64,000 nucleotides of DNA from Amycolatopsis sp. QT-25 (GCF_029369745.1 NZ_CP120210.1:6386001-6450000), one strand, 5' to 3'; positions 40,260 through 49,584 are shown, counted from the stretch's first letter. Notes: generated by a model from the sequence alone, not told the origin. Translations and numbers: made by a program.

Positions 40260-41495
40260 CTAAACGCCCCAGGAACTCCGAAGCGCGGCGAGGGCGTCAT
40301 GGAAGCCGGGGAAGGTCTTCTTCACGCACCCCGGGTCGTCCAGCGTGATCCCCGGTGTCCGCAGCCCCGTGACGCTGAACGCCATCGCGATCCGGTGGTC
40401 GCGCCGGCACTTCACCGGAGTCCCCGCCGGCACACCAGGCCGGATCTCGATCCAGTCCCGCCCGGTCTCCACCGAGACACCCATCGCGCGCAGGTTCTCC
40501 TCGCACGCCGCCAGCCGGTCGCATTCCTTGATCCGCGTGTTGTAGACGTCCTCGATCCGCACCGGCCCGTCCGCGAAGGGCGCGATGGCCGCGAGCGTGG
40601 GCACGGTGTCGGAGATGTCGCGCATGTTCACCGTGACGCCGCGCAGCCCGCCGGTCCCGGTCACGGTCACGGCGTCCGAACCCACCTCGACCTCCGCGCC
40701 CATCTGCCGCAGGACGTCGACGAAGGCCAGGTCGCCCTGCAGAGCGCCCTCGCCAAGGCCCGGCACGGTCACCGAGTTGCCGGTCAACGCGGCGGCCGCG
40801 AAGAAGTAGCTGGACGTCGAGGCGTCGGGCTCGATCTCGTAGCGGCAAGCCCGGTACGGCGTGGGCGGCACGACGAACGTGTCGCCGTTCCGCACCACCT
40901 CGACGCCGAAGCGCCGCATCATGGCGATGGTGATCTCGACGTAGGGCACCGAAACGAGGTCGGTCACGGTGATCCGCAGTCCCTCGGCGGTCAGCGGCCC
41001 GGTGAGCAGCAACGCGGTCAGGAACTGGGAGGACAGCCCGGCGTCCAGCGTCAGTTCCCCGCCCTTGATCCCGGCGGCCCGCACGACCAGTGGATGGTGC
41101 CCCGGCGAGCCTTCGAAGGTCAGGTCGACGCCCAGTTCCCGCAACGCGTCGGTCAGCGGCCCCAGCGGCCGGGCGCGCATCTGCGCGGAGGCGTCGAACC
41201 GGAAGGTGCCGTGCCCGGCGGCGGCCAGTGCGGGCAGGAAACGCGCGGTGGTGGCGCCGTCGCGGCAGAAGACGTCCGCGCTGTCGACGGCGGGCCCCTC
41301 GGGCCTTCCCTCGATCGTCCACTCGCCGGAAGCGCGGGAAACCTGATAGCCGAGGTCGAGGAGACCTTCGGCGAAGCCCTCGGAGTCATCCGAACGCAGC
41401 GGCCTGCCCAGCACGGTCGTCCCGTGGGCGGCGGCCGCGAGGAACAGGCCTCGGGCGGTGATCGACTTCGAACCGGGGATGTCGACGATGGTCAC
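40260..41495 (-). CDS. aroA: EPSP synthase family protein (AroA-like)
   Basis: This 411-aa enolpyruvyl transferase has IPGSKSITARG (substrate lysine), LRSDDSEGF, CRDGATTARFLPAL (PEP loop), LDAGLSSQFLTALLL, YEIEPDASTSSYFFAAA (catalytic Asp) and RIKECDRL. It converts shikimate-3-phosphate and PEP to EPSP. Several segments depart from the usual actinobacterial AroA, so it may be a second paralogue. GTG 41495 lies 6 nt after TATGCT. It interrupts the mycobacterial-type order between DUF2550 and pduO. Confidence 0.85.
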   Translation of the reverse strand: MTIVDIPGSKSITARGLFLAAAAHGTTVLGRPLRSDDSEGFAEGLLDLGYQVSRASGEWTIEGRPEGPAVDSADVFCRDGATTARFLPALAAAGHGTFRFDASAQMRARPLGPLTDALRELGVDLTFEGSPGHHPLVVRAAGIKGGELTLDAGLSSQFLTALLLTGPLTAEGLRITVTDLVSVPYVEITIAMMRRFGVEVVRNGDTFVVPPTPYRACRYEIEPDASTSSYFFAAAALTGNSVTVPGLGEGALQGDLAFVDVLRQMGAEVEVGSDAVTVTGTGGLRGVTVNMRDISDTVPTLAAIAPFADGPVRIEDVYNTRIKECDRLAACEENLRAMGVSVETGRDWIEIRPGVPAGTPVKCRRDHRIAMAFSVTGLRTPGITLDDPGCVKKTFPGFHDALAALRSSWGV

Positions 41496-41525
41496 GGCGT
41501 GAGCATACGGCGTGCCGGACCGGCG

Positions 41526-41608
41526 AACTCACGTGCTCAGAGGCGCGACACGCGTGATTGGACGCGTAACTCACGTGCTCAGAGGCGTAACTCGCGTGCT
41601 CAGGAGGC
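41526..41608. repeat. Direct repeats AACTCACGTGCTCAGAGGCG upstream of aroA
   Basis: Two identical 20-bp units (41526-41545 and 41568-41587) and a third variant (41589-41608, AACTCGCGTGCTCAGGAG) flank a short CACGCGTGA palindromic word. The array lies between the DUF2550 gene end and the aroA start, and the last unit runs into the 3' end of the DUF2550 gene. Function unknown. Confidence 0.7.
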
Positions 41609-42034
41609 GCGCGGGAGGCGGCGCCCTGGTGGGGCCGACTCGAGCCAGGAGAGGAAACCGGTGAGGGCGCCGGGGCCCATCGCCATCTCGATCGCCTCCT
41701 GCGTGGCGGATTCACACCGCAGGACGATCGAGCCTTCGGGGACGGCGTACGCCTCCGTGCCGGAGGGGTCGCGCCGGTCCGCGATCTCCATGCTCTCCCG
41801 CTGGAAGACACGGTCCGGGCCGGTCCGCAGGCTCCACACCCGGAACCAGACGAACTCGTCGCCCTCGTAGCGGCCCAGCCCCAGATGCCAGCTGGACCGC
41901 GCCTCGTCCGGACGCCACCGCAGCGCGACGCTCACGCCGCCACCGCGGCGCATCCGGACCCACCGCAACGAATACCAGGCCGCGACGACGGCCAGGACGG
42001 TCAGGGCCCCGAGAACACCCACGGCGATTTCCAC
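41600..42034 (-). CDS. DUF2550 family membrane-anchored protein
   Basis: This 144-aa protein has an N-terminal membrane helix (about 5-22) and a soluble beta-rich part with LRWRPDEARSSWHLGLGRYEGDEFVWFRVWSL, the DUF2550 signature. It always follows atpC in mycobacteria (Rv1312 position), and does so here 25 bp after the atpC stop. It is probably cotranscribed with the ATP synthase operon. Function unknown. Confidence 0.88.
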   Translation of the reverse strand: MEIAVGVLGALTVLAVVAAWYSLRWVRMRRGGGVSVALRWRPDEARSSWHLGLGRYEGDEFVWFRVWSLRTGPDRVFQRESMEIADRRDPSGTEAYAVPEGSIVLRCESATQEAIEMAMGPGALTGFLSWLESAPPGRRLPRAS

Positions 42035-42059
42035 GGCCCGGCCCCTGTCCTTCGCCCGG

Positions 42060-42425
42060 TCAGACTGACTGACCGGCCGCGCGGAGCTGGGCGGTCGCCC
42101 TGGCCCGCTCTTGCTCGTCGTCGCCGCTCAGCGCCTTCTTGGCCGCATCGACGTCGATCTCGTGCGAAAGCTCCGCGCTTTCGGCGAGGACGCTCACGCC
42201 GGTCGCGGTGACCGACAGGAATCCGCCGTGCACCGCGGCGGTCACGGTCTCGCCGTCGGTGGTCGTCACCTTGACGACGCCACCCTCGACGAGCTGACCG
42301 AGGACAGGCTCGTGACCGGCCATGATGCCGATCTCGCCCTCGGTGGTCTGCGCCACCACGAACGTGGCGGTACCGGACCAGAGACGGCGCTCGACGGCTA
42401 CCAGCTCGACAGAAATCTCAGCCAC
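42060..42425 (-). CDS. atpC: ATP synthase epsilon subunit
   Basis: This 121-aa subunit of F1 starts at GTG 42425 (MAEISVELVAVERRLWSG). The beta-sandwich GEIGIMAGHEPVLGQL is typical; the C-terminal helical part is short. Epsilon links the gamma stalk to the c ring and can inhibit hydrolysis. It is the last atp gene, 114 bp after atpD. Confidence 0.93.
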   Translation of the reverse strand: MAEISVELVAVERRLWSGTATFVVAQTTEGEIGIMAGHEPVLGQLVEGGVVKVTTTDGETVTAAVHGGFLSVTATGVSVLAESAELSHEIDVDAAKKALSGDDEQERARATAQLRAAGQSV

Positions 42426-42539
42426 GTAGCTTCCCTTCACTTCAGGTGCTGGCACCGAGTGTAATAGTCGACGATCCCGGTATGCGAACGACGGGACCAG
42501 TGTCCACAACAGACACCGATCCCGCCGCTCGCCGGAACA

Positions 42540-43964
42540 TCACTTCTTGGTGATTTCCTTGTACTTCTTCTCGAGGTCTTCGAGGCCACCGATACCCAGG
42601 AACGCCTGCTCCGGGTAGTGGTCGAAGTCGCCCTTGCTGATGCGGTCGAAGGACTCGATGGTCTCCGACAGCGGCACGGTCGAGCCCGGGATGTTCGTGA
42701 ACGCCTCGGCGACCAGCATGTTCTGCGACAGGAACCGCTCGATGCGGCGCGCGCGCTGCACGGTGAGCTTGTCCTCTTCCGAGAGCTCGTCCATCCCGAG
42801 GATCGCGATGATGTCCTGCAGCTCCTTGTACTTCTGCAGGATCCGGATGACCTCGGAGGCCACGCGGTAGTGCTCCTCGCCGACGATGGCCGGGTCGAGA
42901 ATGGTCGACGTCGACGCCAGCGGGTCCACCGCCGGGAAGATGCCCTTCTGGAAGACACCACGCGAAAGCTCGGTGGTGGCGTCCAGGTGGGCGAACGTCG
43001 TGGCCGGGGCCGGGTCGGTGTAGTCGTCCGCGGGGACGTAGATCGCCTGCATCGAGGTGATCGACCGGCCACGGGTCGAGGTGATCCGCTCCTGGAGCTG
43101 ACCCATCTCGTCGGCCAGCGTCGGCTGGTAACCCACGGCCGAAGGCATGCGGCCCAGCAGGGTCGACACCTCGGAACCGGCCTGGGTGAACCGGAAGATG
43201 TTGTCGATGAAGAGCAGCACGTCCTGGTTCTGCACATCGCGGAAGTACTCCGCCATGGTCAGCGCGGACAGCGCGACCCGCATCCGGGTGCCCGGCGGCT
43301 CGTCCATCTGACCGAAGACGAGGGCGGTGTCGTTGATGACGCCGTCCTCGGACATCTCCAGGAAGAGGTCGTTGCCCTCACGGGTGCGCTCGCCGACCCC
43401 GGCGAACACCGAGGTACCACCGAAGTTCCGGGCGACACGGGTGATCATCTCCTTGATGAGCACCGTCTTGCCGACGCCGGCACCGCCGAACAGGCCGATC
43501 TTGCCACCCTGCACGTACGGGGTCAGCAGGTCGACGACCTTGAGGCCGGTCTCCAGCATCTCCGTCTTGCCCTCGAGCTGGTCGAAGGACGGCGGGTTGC
43601 GGTGGATGCCCCAGCGCTCGAGGTCGTCGCCGTAGCCGGGCTCGTCGAGGCACTCGCCGAGCGCGTTGTAGACGTGGCCCTTGACCTTGTCGCCCACCGG
43701 CACGGTGATGGGGCCACCGGTGTTGGTGACCTCGGCGCCACGGACGAGGCCGTCCTGCGGCTGGAGCGAGATGGTGCGGACGAGGTTGTCACCGAGGTGG
43801 CTGGCGACCTCGAGCGTCACCGTCTTGCGGAGCTGCTCGAACTCGATTTCGACCTTGAGCGCGTTGAACTGGTCGGGGACGGAACCGCGCGGGAATTCGA
43901 CGTCGACGACCGGGCCGGTCACCGAGACGATGCGCCCCTTGGCACGGGCTTCAGTACTGGTCAT
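42540..43964 (-). CDS. atpD: ATP synthase beta subunit
   Basis: This 474-aa catalytic F1 subunit has the P-loop GGAGVGKTVLIKEMI (about 160-174), VGERTREGNDL with the catalytic glutamate, LLFIDNIFRFTQAGSEVS, and DELSEEDKL (the DELSEED lever). It makes ATP at the alpha/beta interface. The ATG overlaps the atpG stop by one base (TGATG). Confidence 0.97.
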   Translation of the reverse strand: MTSTEARAKGRIVSVTGPVVDVEFPRGSVPDQFNALKVEIEFEQLRKTVTLEVASHLGDNLVRTISLQPQDGLVRGAEVTNTGGPITVPVGDKVKGHVYNALGECLDEPGYGDDLERWGIHRNPPSFDQLEGKTEMLETGLKVVDLLTPYVQGGKIGLFGGAGVGKTVLIKEMITRVARNFGGTSVFAGVGERTREGNDLFLEMSEDGVINDTALVFGQMDEPPGTRMRVALSALTMAEYFRDVQNQDVLLFIDNIFRFTQAGSEVSTLLGRMPSAVGYQPTLADEMGQLQERITSTRGRSITSMQAIYVPADDYTDPAPATTFAHLDATTELSRGVFQKGIFPAVDPLASTSTILDPAIVGEEHYRVASEVIRILQKYKELQDIIAILGMDELSEEDKLTVQRARRIERFLSQNMLVAEAFTNIPGSTVPLSETIESFDRISKGDFDHYPEQAFLGIGGLEDLEKKYKEITKK

Positions 43965-44902
43965 CAGTCATCACTTCCTGCTGCGGTGAGAGCGTTCGCC
44001 CCACCGACGATTTCGGAGATCTCCTGGGTGATCTGCGCCTGGCGGGCCTGGTTCGCCTCCCGCGTCAACGTGTTCACCAGTTCGTTCGCGTTGTCCGACG
44101 CCGCCTTCATCGCGGTGCGGCGGGCGGCGAGTTCGGACGCGGCCGACTCGAGCATCGCCGCGAAGATCCGCGTGTTGATGTACTTCGGCAGCAACGCGGA
44201 GAGCAGCTTCTCGGCACTGGGCTCGAACTCGTAGCTCGGGAGCAGGCTTTCCGGCTTCTCTTCTTCGCCCTCGGTGTACTCGACCTCGAGCGGCGCGACG
44301 CGCTTGGCGGTCGGACGCTGGGTGAGCATCGAGACGAACTCGGTGTAGACGACGTGGATCTCGTCGACACCCAGGATGCCGTCGGCGTTGCCCGCCTCGT
44401 CGTCGGCGCCGTTCAGGAACGACTCGACGATGAGCTCACCGGCTTCGACGGCGTTGGTGTAACCGGGCTGGTCGGAGAAACCCGTCCAGCCTTCGGTCAC
44501 CTCGCGGCCGCGGAACCGGTAGTAGCTCAGGCCCTTGTTGCCGGTCACGTACAGCACCGGCTCCTTGCCCTGTTCACGCAGCAGCGTGAGGAGCTCCTCG
44601 GTCGCCTTCAGCACGTTGGAGTTGTATCCACCGCACTGGCCCTTGTCGCTGGTGATCACGAGGACCGCCGCCCGCTTCGGGTCGGGGCGCTCGACCAGCA
44701 GCGGATGGTCGAGGTTGGCCGAGGCGCCGGCCAGGGCCGAGAGCACGTTCGTGATCTCGTCCGAGTAGGGCCGGGACGCCGCGACCTTCGCCCGCGCCTT
44801 GGTGATGCGCGCGGTGGCGATGAGCTCCATCGCCTTGGTGATCTTGCCGATGGACTTGGTCGCCTTGATACGCGACCGGAGTTCTCGGAGTTGTGCGGCC
44901 AT
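43964..44902 (-). CDS. atpG: ATP synthase gamma subunit
   Basis: This 312-aa central rotor stalk protein starts AAQLRELRSRIKATKSIGKITKAMELI and ends with a long helix (TREANQARQAQITQEISEIVGGANAL). Its length is above the E. coli 287 aa; the extra residues are mainly mid-protein acidic stretches (ADDEAGNADG and EYTEGEEEKPES). It is coupled to atpD. Confidence 0.95.
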   Translation of the reverse strand: MAAQLRELRSRIKATKSIGKITKAMELIATARITKARAKVAASRPYSDEITNVLSALAGASANLDHPLLVERPDPKRAAVLVITSDKGQCGGYNSNVLKATEELLTLLREQGKEPVLYVTGNKGLSYYRFRGREVTEGWTGFSDQPGYTNAVEAGELIVESFLNGADDEAGNADGILGVDEIHVVYTEFVSMLTQRPTAKRVAPLEVEYTEGEEEKPESLLPSYEFEPSAEKLLSALLPKYINTRIFAAMLESAASELAARRTAMKAASDNANELVNTLTREANQARQAQITQEISEIVGGANALTAAGSDD

Positions 44903-44913
44903 GAGCTATCAGC

Positions 44914-46551
44914 TCACTTCTTCGGTGCGGGCTTGTTGACCTTGACGGTCTCCTGCCCGACCTTCTCGGCGTCCATCGCGTCGGAGACCTCGAGGAGGCT
45001 CTTGCCCTCGGCGGTGGTGAACTCCCTCTTGAACTCGTTCACCGCGTCGACCAGCCCGGAAGCGGTCTCGTCGGAGAACTTGCCCGACTCGCGGATGTCC
45101 TTGAGGAGCTCGCCGTGCTTACGACGGGCGGAGTCGATGAACTCTTGGCTGAAGCGGCGCACGTCCTCGGTCGGAACCGAGTCGAAGTGCCCGTTGGTAC
45201 CGAGGTACACCGTGACGACCTGCTCCTCGACCGGGATCGGGGAGTACTGCGGCTGCTTGAGCACCTCGTACAGGCGGGCACCACGCTCGAGCTGCGCCTT
45301 CGACGCGTCGTCGAGGTCCGAGGCGAAGGCCGCGAAGGCCTCCAGCTCGCGGTACTGCGACAGGTCGATACGGAGCGAACCCGAAACCGACTTCATCGCC
45401 TTGACCTGCGCGGCACCACCCACGCGGGAAACCGAGATACCCACGTCGATGGCCGGGCGCTGACCGGCGTTGAACAGGTCCGACTGGAAGAAGCACTGAC
45501 CGTCGGTGATCGAGATGACGTTGGTCGGGATGTAGGCCGACACGTCGTTCGCCTTGGTCTCGATGATCGGGAGACCGGTCAGCGAACCCGCGCCCAGCTC
45601 GTCCGAGAGCTTCGCGCAACGCTCGAGGAGACGGGAGTGCAAGTAGAAGACGTCGCCGGGGAAGGCTTCACGGCCCGGCGGGCGGCGCAGCAGCAGCGAG
45701 ATCGCGCGGTACGCGTCGGCCTGCTTGGTCAGGTCGTCGAACACGATGAGGACGTGCTTGCCCTCGTACATCCAGTGCTGGCCGATGGCCGAGCCGGTGT
45801 ACGGCGCGATCCACTTGAAGCCGGCGGAGTCCGACGCGGGGGCCGCGACGATGGTGGTGTACTCCATCGCGCCGGCGTCCTCGAGGGACTTCTTGACCGC
45901 GGCGATCGTGGAGCCCTTCTGGCCGACCGCGACGTAGATGCAGCGAACCTGCTTCGACGGGTCGCCGGAGTCCCAGTTGGCCTTCTGGTTGATGATCGTG
46001 TCCACCGCGACGGCCGTCTTACCGGTCTTGCGGTCACCGATGATCAGCTGACGCTGGCCACGGCCGATCGGGGTCATCGCGTCGATCGCGGTGATACCGG
46101 TCTGCAGCGGCTCCGACACCGGCTGGCGCTCGACCACCGAAGCGGCCTTGACCTCCAGCGGGCGGCGGCCGGTGGTCTCGATCTCGCCGAGGCCGTCGAT
46201 CGGGGCGCCCAGCGGGTTCACGACGCGGCCGAGGTAGCCCTCGCCGACCGGAACCGAAAGGACCTGCCCGGTCCGCTTGACTTCCTGACCTTCGACGACG
46301 GTCTCGAAGTCACCGAGGATCGCGGCACCGATGGAGCGCGCGTCCAGGTTCAGCGCCACCCCGAGGACTCCGCCGGGGAACTCGAGCAGTTCGTTGGCCA
46401 TCGCCGAGGGAAGGCCCTCGACGTGGGCGATGCCGTCACCGGCGTCGATGACGACGCCAACTTCTTCCCGGCTCACGTCCGGGGCGTAACTCGAGACGTA
46501 GTTCTCGATCGCGCTACGGATCTCATCCGAGGAGATCGTCAGCTCCGCCAT
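44914..46551 (-). CDS. atpA: ATP synthase alpha subunit with C-terminal extension
   Basis: This 545-aa non-catalytic F1 subunit has the P-loop GDRKTGKTAVAVDTI (about 171-185) and SVSRVGGAAQVKAMK. It is about 30 residues longer than E. coli AtpA; the extra tail after LLEVSDAMDAEKVG is basic and proline-containing. A similar tail in mycobacteria restrains ATP hydrolysis. It lies 11 bp upstream of atpG. Confidence 0.97.
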   Translation of the reverse strand: MAELTISSDEIRSAIENYVSSYAPDVSREEVGVVIDAGDGIAHVEGLPSAMANELLEFPGGVLGVALNLDARSIGAAILGDFETVVEGQEVKRTGQVLSVPVGEGYLGRVVNPLGAPIDGLGEIETTGRRPLEVKAASVVERQPVSEPLQTGITAIDAMTPIGRGQRQLIIGDRKTGKTAVAVDTIINQKANWDSGDPSKQVRCIYVAVGQKGSTIAAVKKSLEDAGAMEYTTIVAAPASDSAGFKWIAPYTGSAIGQHWMYEGKHVLIVFDDLTKQADAYRAISLLLRRPPGREAFPGDVFYLHSRLLERCAKLSDELGAGSLTGLPIIETKANDVSAYIPTNVISITDGQCFFQSDLFNAGQRPAIDVGISVSRVGGAAQVKAMKSVSGSLRIDLSQYRELEAFAAFASDLDDASKAQLERGARLYEVLKQPQYSPIPVEEQVVTVYLGTNGHFDSVPTEDVRRFSQEFIDSARRKHGELLKDIRESGKFSDETASGLVDAVNEFKREFTTAEGKSLLEVSDAMDAEKVGQETVKVNKPAPKK

Positions 46552-46661
46552 TTCAATCCCGCTCTCGCTTCGTTCGTGCCAGTGTGCAAAGTCGTTGTTG
46601 TGGGTCAGCCGGCCAGACTGGATTTCCCCCGCCCCCTGCGGGGCCCACCCCCGGCCCGCGG

Positions 46662-47483
46662 CTAACCGGCGAGTCGCCGCCGTAGCGCGTCCAGCCTGCC
46701 CGCGGTGCTGCCGTCGATGACCTCGTCGCCGACGCGGACGACGAGTCCGCCGCCCAGTGACGGGTCGACCTCGACGTGCAGCGCGAGCTGCCGCCCGTAC
46801 AGGGCGTTGAGCTTCTCGCTCAGCCGAGCCTGCTGCTCGTCGGACAGCGCGCTCGCGCTGGTCACCTGGGCGACCGAGCGCTGACGGCGTTCCGCGGCCA
46901 GCTGGACCAGCCGCTCGAGGGCGTTGCCGACTCCACGGCCCTTGGCGCGCAGGACGACCTGCTCGACGAGGGTCTTGGTGACCACGTCCACCTTGTCGGC
47001 GAACAGGGTGCGGACGAGGGTCCGCTTCGCCTCGGGGGGAGCGGTCAGGTCGGACAGGGCCTGTTCGAGCTCCGGTGCACCCGCAACGATACGAGTGACC
47101 CGGAACAGCTGGTCTTCGACAGCGTCGATGTTCCCGGACTTCTCCGCACTGGTGAGCAGCGCCGAGCGGCCGAGGGCCTCGAGCCCGTCGGTCAGTTCGC
47201 GCGGGCTCGACCAGCGGCTGCCCGCCACGGAGTCGAGCACCTGCAGGGCCGGCTCGGACACCTTGCCCGCGAGAATCCCGCGAGCGAGGCCGATCCGGGC
47301 TTCGGGCGTGGCCGAACCGTCGGCGACGGCCCGGCGCAGGCCGATCTCCCGGTCCAGCAGGGCGACGACCGAAAGCAGCTCGTCGCCGACCGTCGCCGGG
47401 TCGGTACCCGCGGCGGCCAACACCTCGCCGAGACGATTCTCGGCGAGGTCGAGCGCTTCACGGCTCGCAGCATGCAGCGTCAT
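46662..47483 (-). CDS. atpH: ATP synthase delta subunit
   Basis: This 273-aa delta subunit (peripheral stalk, OSCP) is longer than the E. coli 177 aa but like the delta part of mycobacterial b-delta fusions; here it is a separate gene. The C-terminal end ALHVEVDPSLGGGLVVRVGDEVIDGS is diagnostic. It lies 6 bp after atpF. The 110-bp gap to atpA has no gene. Confidence 0.93.
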   Translation of the reverse strand: MTLHAASREALDLAENRLGEVLAAAGTDPATVGDELLSVVALLDREIGLRRAVADGSATPEARIGLARGILAGKVSEPALQVLDSVAGSRWSSPRELTDGLEALGRSALLTSAEKSGNIDAVEDQLFRVTRIVAGAPELEQALSDLTAPPEAKRTLVRTLFADKVDVVTKTLVEQVVLRAKGRGVGNALERLVQLAAERRQRSVAQVTSASALSDEQQARLSEKLNALYGRQLALHVEVDPSLGGGLVVRVGDEVIDGSTAGRLDALRRRLAG

Positions 47484-47489
47484 TCTGGT

Positions 47490-48056
47490 CTACTTTCCCG
47501 CTCCGAGACCGGCACCGTTGGTACCGGCGGTCTCCAATTCGGCCAGGAACCGGTCCACGGTGCCGTGGCGGCGCGCGTCGTCCGCGAGCGACTCGCCGAC
47601 GATGCGGCTGGCCAGCTCGACGGAGTTACGGCCGAGTTCGGCGCGCAGCTCGGCGATGATCTGCGCCTTCTGGGCCTGCAGCTGGGCCTGCCCCTGGGCG
47701 ACGATGCGCTGGGACTCGGCCTCCGCCTCGGTGCGAAGCTCCGCCTTGATCTGCTCGGCTTCGAGCCGGGCGTCGTCGCGGATCTTCGCGGCCTCGGAAC
47801 GGGCTTCCGCCAGCTGCGCCTTGTACTGCGCAAGGTTTTCTTCGGCTTCGGCCTGCGCCTTCTCGGCTCGCTCGATGCCACCCTCGATCAGCTTGGTCCG
47901 CTCTTCGTAGGCCGTCTCGAATCGCGGGACGACGTACTTCTTCAGAACGAACAGCAGCAGAAGGAAGGCGACGAATCCGAGGATGAGCTCGGGAATGTGC
48001 GGCACGATCGGGTTGGGCACCTCTTCGGCGGCCAACACCAATTCGGTCTTCAGCAC
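47490..48056 (-). CDS. atpF: ATP synthase b subunit
   Basis: This 188-aa protein has one N-terminal membrane helix (about 20-40, ILGFVAFLLLLFVLKKYVV) and a long charged coiled coil (about 50-170) forming the peripheral stalk. It is not fused to delta. It lies 34 bp after atpE. Confidence 0.94.
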   Translation of the reverse strand: MLKTELVLAAEEVPNPIVPHIPELILGFVAFLLLLFVLKKYVVPRFETAYEERTKLIEGGIERAEKAQAEAEENLAQYKAQLAEARSEAAKIRDDARLEAEQIKAELRTEAEAESQRIVAQGQAQLQAQKAQIIAELRAELGRNSVELASRIVGESLADDARRHGTVDRFLAELETAGTNGAGLGAGK

Positions 48057-48090
48057 AACGTCTCCTTAAAGCGAGTTGAGTTGGGAAAAC

Positions 48091-48348
48091 TCAGCCGACG
48101 GAGGCGAGGAAGTAGATAACGATACCGATCAGCGCCAGCACCTCGGTCAGCACGAAGGTCGAGAAGGCGATGCTCTGCAGCTTGCCCTGCGCCTCCGGCT
48201 GACGGGCGGTGCCGTTGATGACCGCGGCGAAGATCAGACCCACACCGATGCCGGGGCCGATCGCGCCGAGGCCGTAACCGATGGCGGCGAGACCCGGGTT
48301 GATGTTGACAGCGGCCTCGGCAGCCTGCGCAAGAACGATGTTGCTCAC
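48091..48348 (-). CDS. atpE: ATP synthase c subunit (proteolipid)
   Basis: This 85-aa protein has two membrane helices: a glycine-rich helix GYGLGAIGPGIGVGLIF and a second with the proton-carrying E69 in FVLTEVLALIG. The loop RQPEA is conserved. It forms the c ring. The N terminus (about 12 residues) precedes the first helix. Confidence 0.96.
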   Translation of the reverse strand: MSNIVLAQAAEAAVNINPGLAAIGYGLGAIGPGIGVGLIFAAVINGTARQPEAQGKLQSIAFSTFVLTEVLALIGIVIYFLASVG

Positions 48349-48408
48349 GTGCGTTTCCCTTCAAACTCGGTCCGCGCGACTCACGCGGATCGGGGGCTTT
48401 GGTGTTTC

Positions 48409-49206
48409 TCAGTGCTCCGACGCCAGCGCGGCGCCGATGTAGCCTGCGGACAGCAGTGCGAAAATGTATGCCTGCAGGACCTGGATGAATGCCTCCAGGA
48501 ACGTCATCGCGATGGCGAACAGGAACGCCACCGGCGACGCGGCCTTGACGATGCCTTCACCGTCGGTCAGCAGGAAGCTCCCGCCGAGCGTGAAGACCAT
48601 GATGATGAGGTGACCGGCGAACATCGCGGCGAAGACCCGGATGGCCAGCGTGGCCGGTGCGATGAAGAACTTCTGCGCGAACTCGATGGTGGAGTACAGC
48701 GGCAGAACGAATCCGGGAATGCCCGCCGGCGCCAGTTCCTTCTTCAGGTAACCCTTGAAGCCGTGGCGTTTGAACCCGACGTAGTGGTACACCGGGTAAA
48801 CGACAAGGAACGCGAGAGCGACCGGGAAGCCGATTCGCGCCATCGTCGGGAACTGGAAGAACGGGATGATCCCGAAGATGTTGTTCACCAGCACGAAGCT
48901 GAACAGACCCAGGATCAGCGGAATGAACGGCTTGAAGTCGGCAGAGCCGATCTGTTCCCGCGCGATGTTGTTGCGGCCGAAGTTGTAAATCGACTCGGCG
49001 ATGAACTGTCCCTTACCCGGGACGACCTTCAGCCTGCGCGACGACACCATGAAGTAGGTGACGAGGATGATCAGGGAGATGACCACCAGCAACATCGGCT
49101 TGGTGAAGCTCAACCAATAGCCGGAGCCGAACAACGGCGGTAGGTTGAAGTCTTTGACGCCAGGCGGCGTGAACTCCGCACCCTCGGCTAGTACCAGCGC
49201 GCCCAC
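48409..49206 (-). CDS. atpB: ATP synthase a subunit
   Basis: This 265-aa Fo stator subunit has five to six helices and a conserved helix with the essential arginine (LAIRVFAAMFAGHLI), and IEFAQKFFIAPATLAIRVFA. It provides the proton half-channels with the c ring. It is the first structural atp gene; the 378-bp gap upstream (49207-49584) has no gene, but carries the paired 12-bp palindromes at its far end. Confidence 0.95.
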   Translation of the reverse strand: MGALVLAEGAEFTPPGVKDFNLPPLFGSGYWLSFTKPMLLVVISLIILVTYFMVSSRRLKVVPGKGQFIAESIYNFGRNNIAREQIGSADFKPFIPLILGLFSFVLVNNIFGIIPFFQFPTMARIGFPVALAFLVVYPVYHYVGFKRHGFKGYLKKELAPAGIPGFVLPLYSTIEFAQKFFIAPATLAIRVFAAMFAGHLIIMVFTLGGSFLLTDGEGIVKAASPVAFLFAIAMTFLEAFIQVLQAYIFALLSAGYIGAALASEH

Positions 49207-49543
49207 TGGGCTCCTTCCGGTTCTCCCGGCCGGCGTTCACTCCGCCGGGGGAATCGTCACGATCTGGACTTAACGTACCCGACACGTATCGGGCCGTCGG
49301 AGGCGGCCACCCCACGATGTGCTGAACACGGTTTCACGTTCCGCGCACGAGGATTCTCGATGCAGTGCTCCCGGGAGACAAACGCCTGCCAGCGGGTAAG
49401 AGGGACGAATCAACGCCGTCGCCACACTGCTGTTCGGGGTTCGTCATCGGGAGCCGGCAGCCGAGGCCGCCGCCCATACGCGGACCATATCAGCAGGTTC
49501 ACCCGCGCCGTACAGGCGTACTACATTGCCCCCGATCGGCCGA

Positions 49544-49579
49544 GGACCTAGGTCCCGCACCAGGTCAGGACCTCGGTCC
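49544..49579. promoter_or_regulatory. Paired 12-bp palindromes between atpI and atpB
   Basis: GGACCTAGGTCC (49544-49555, perfect) and GGACCTCGGTCC (49568-49579, one centre change) are repeated with a 24-bp centre-to-centre distance. They lie 5 bp beyond the atpI stop and upstream of atpB. They could be an operator pair or a transcript-processing/terminator structure. No clear -35/-10 could be assigned nearby. Confidence 0.5.
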
Positions 49580-49584
49580 CGGGA

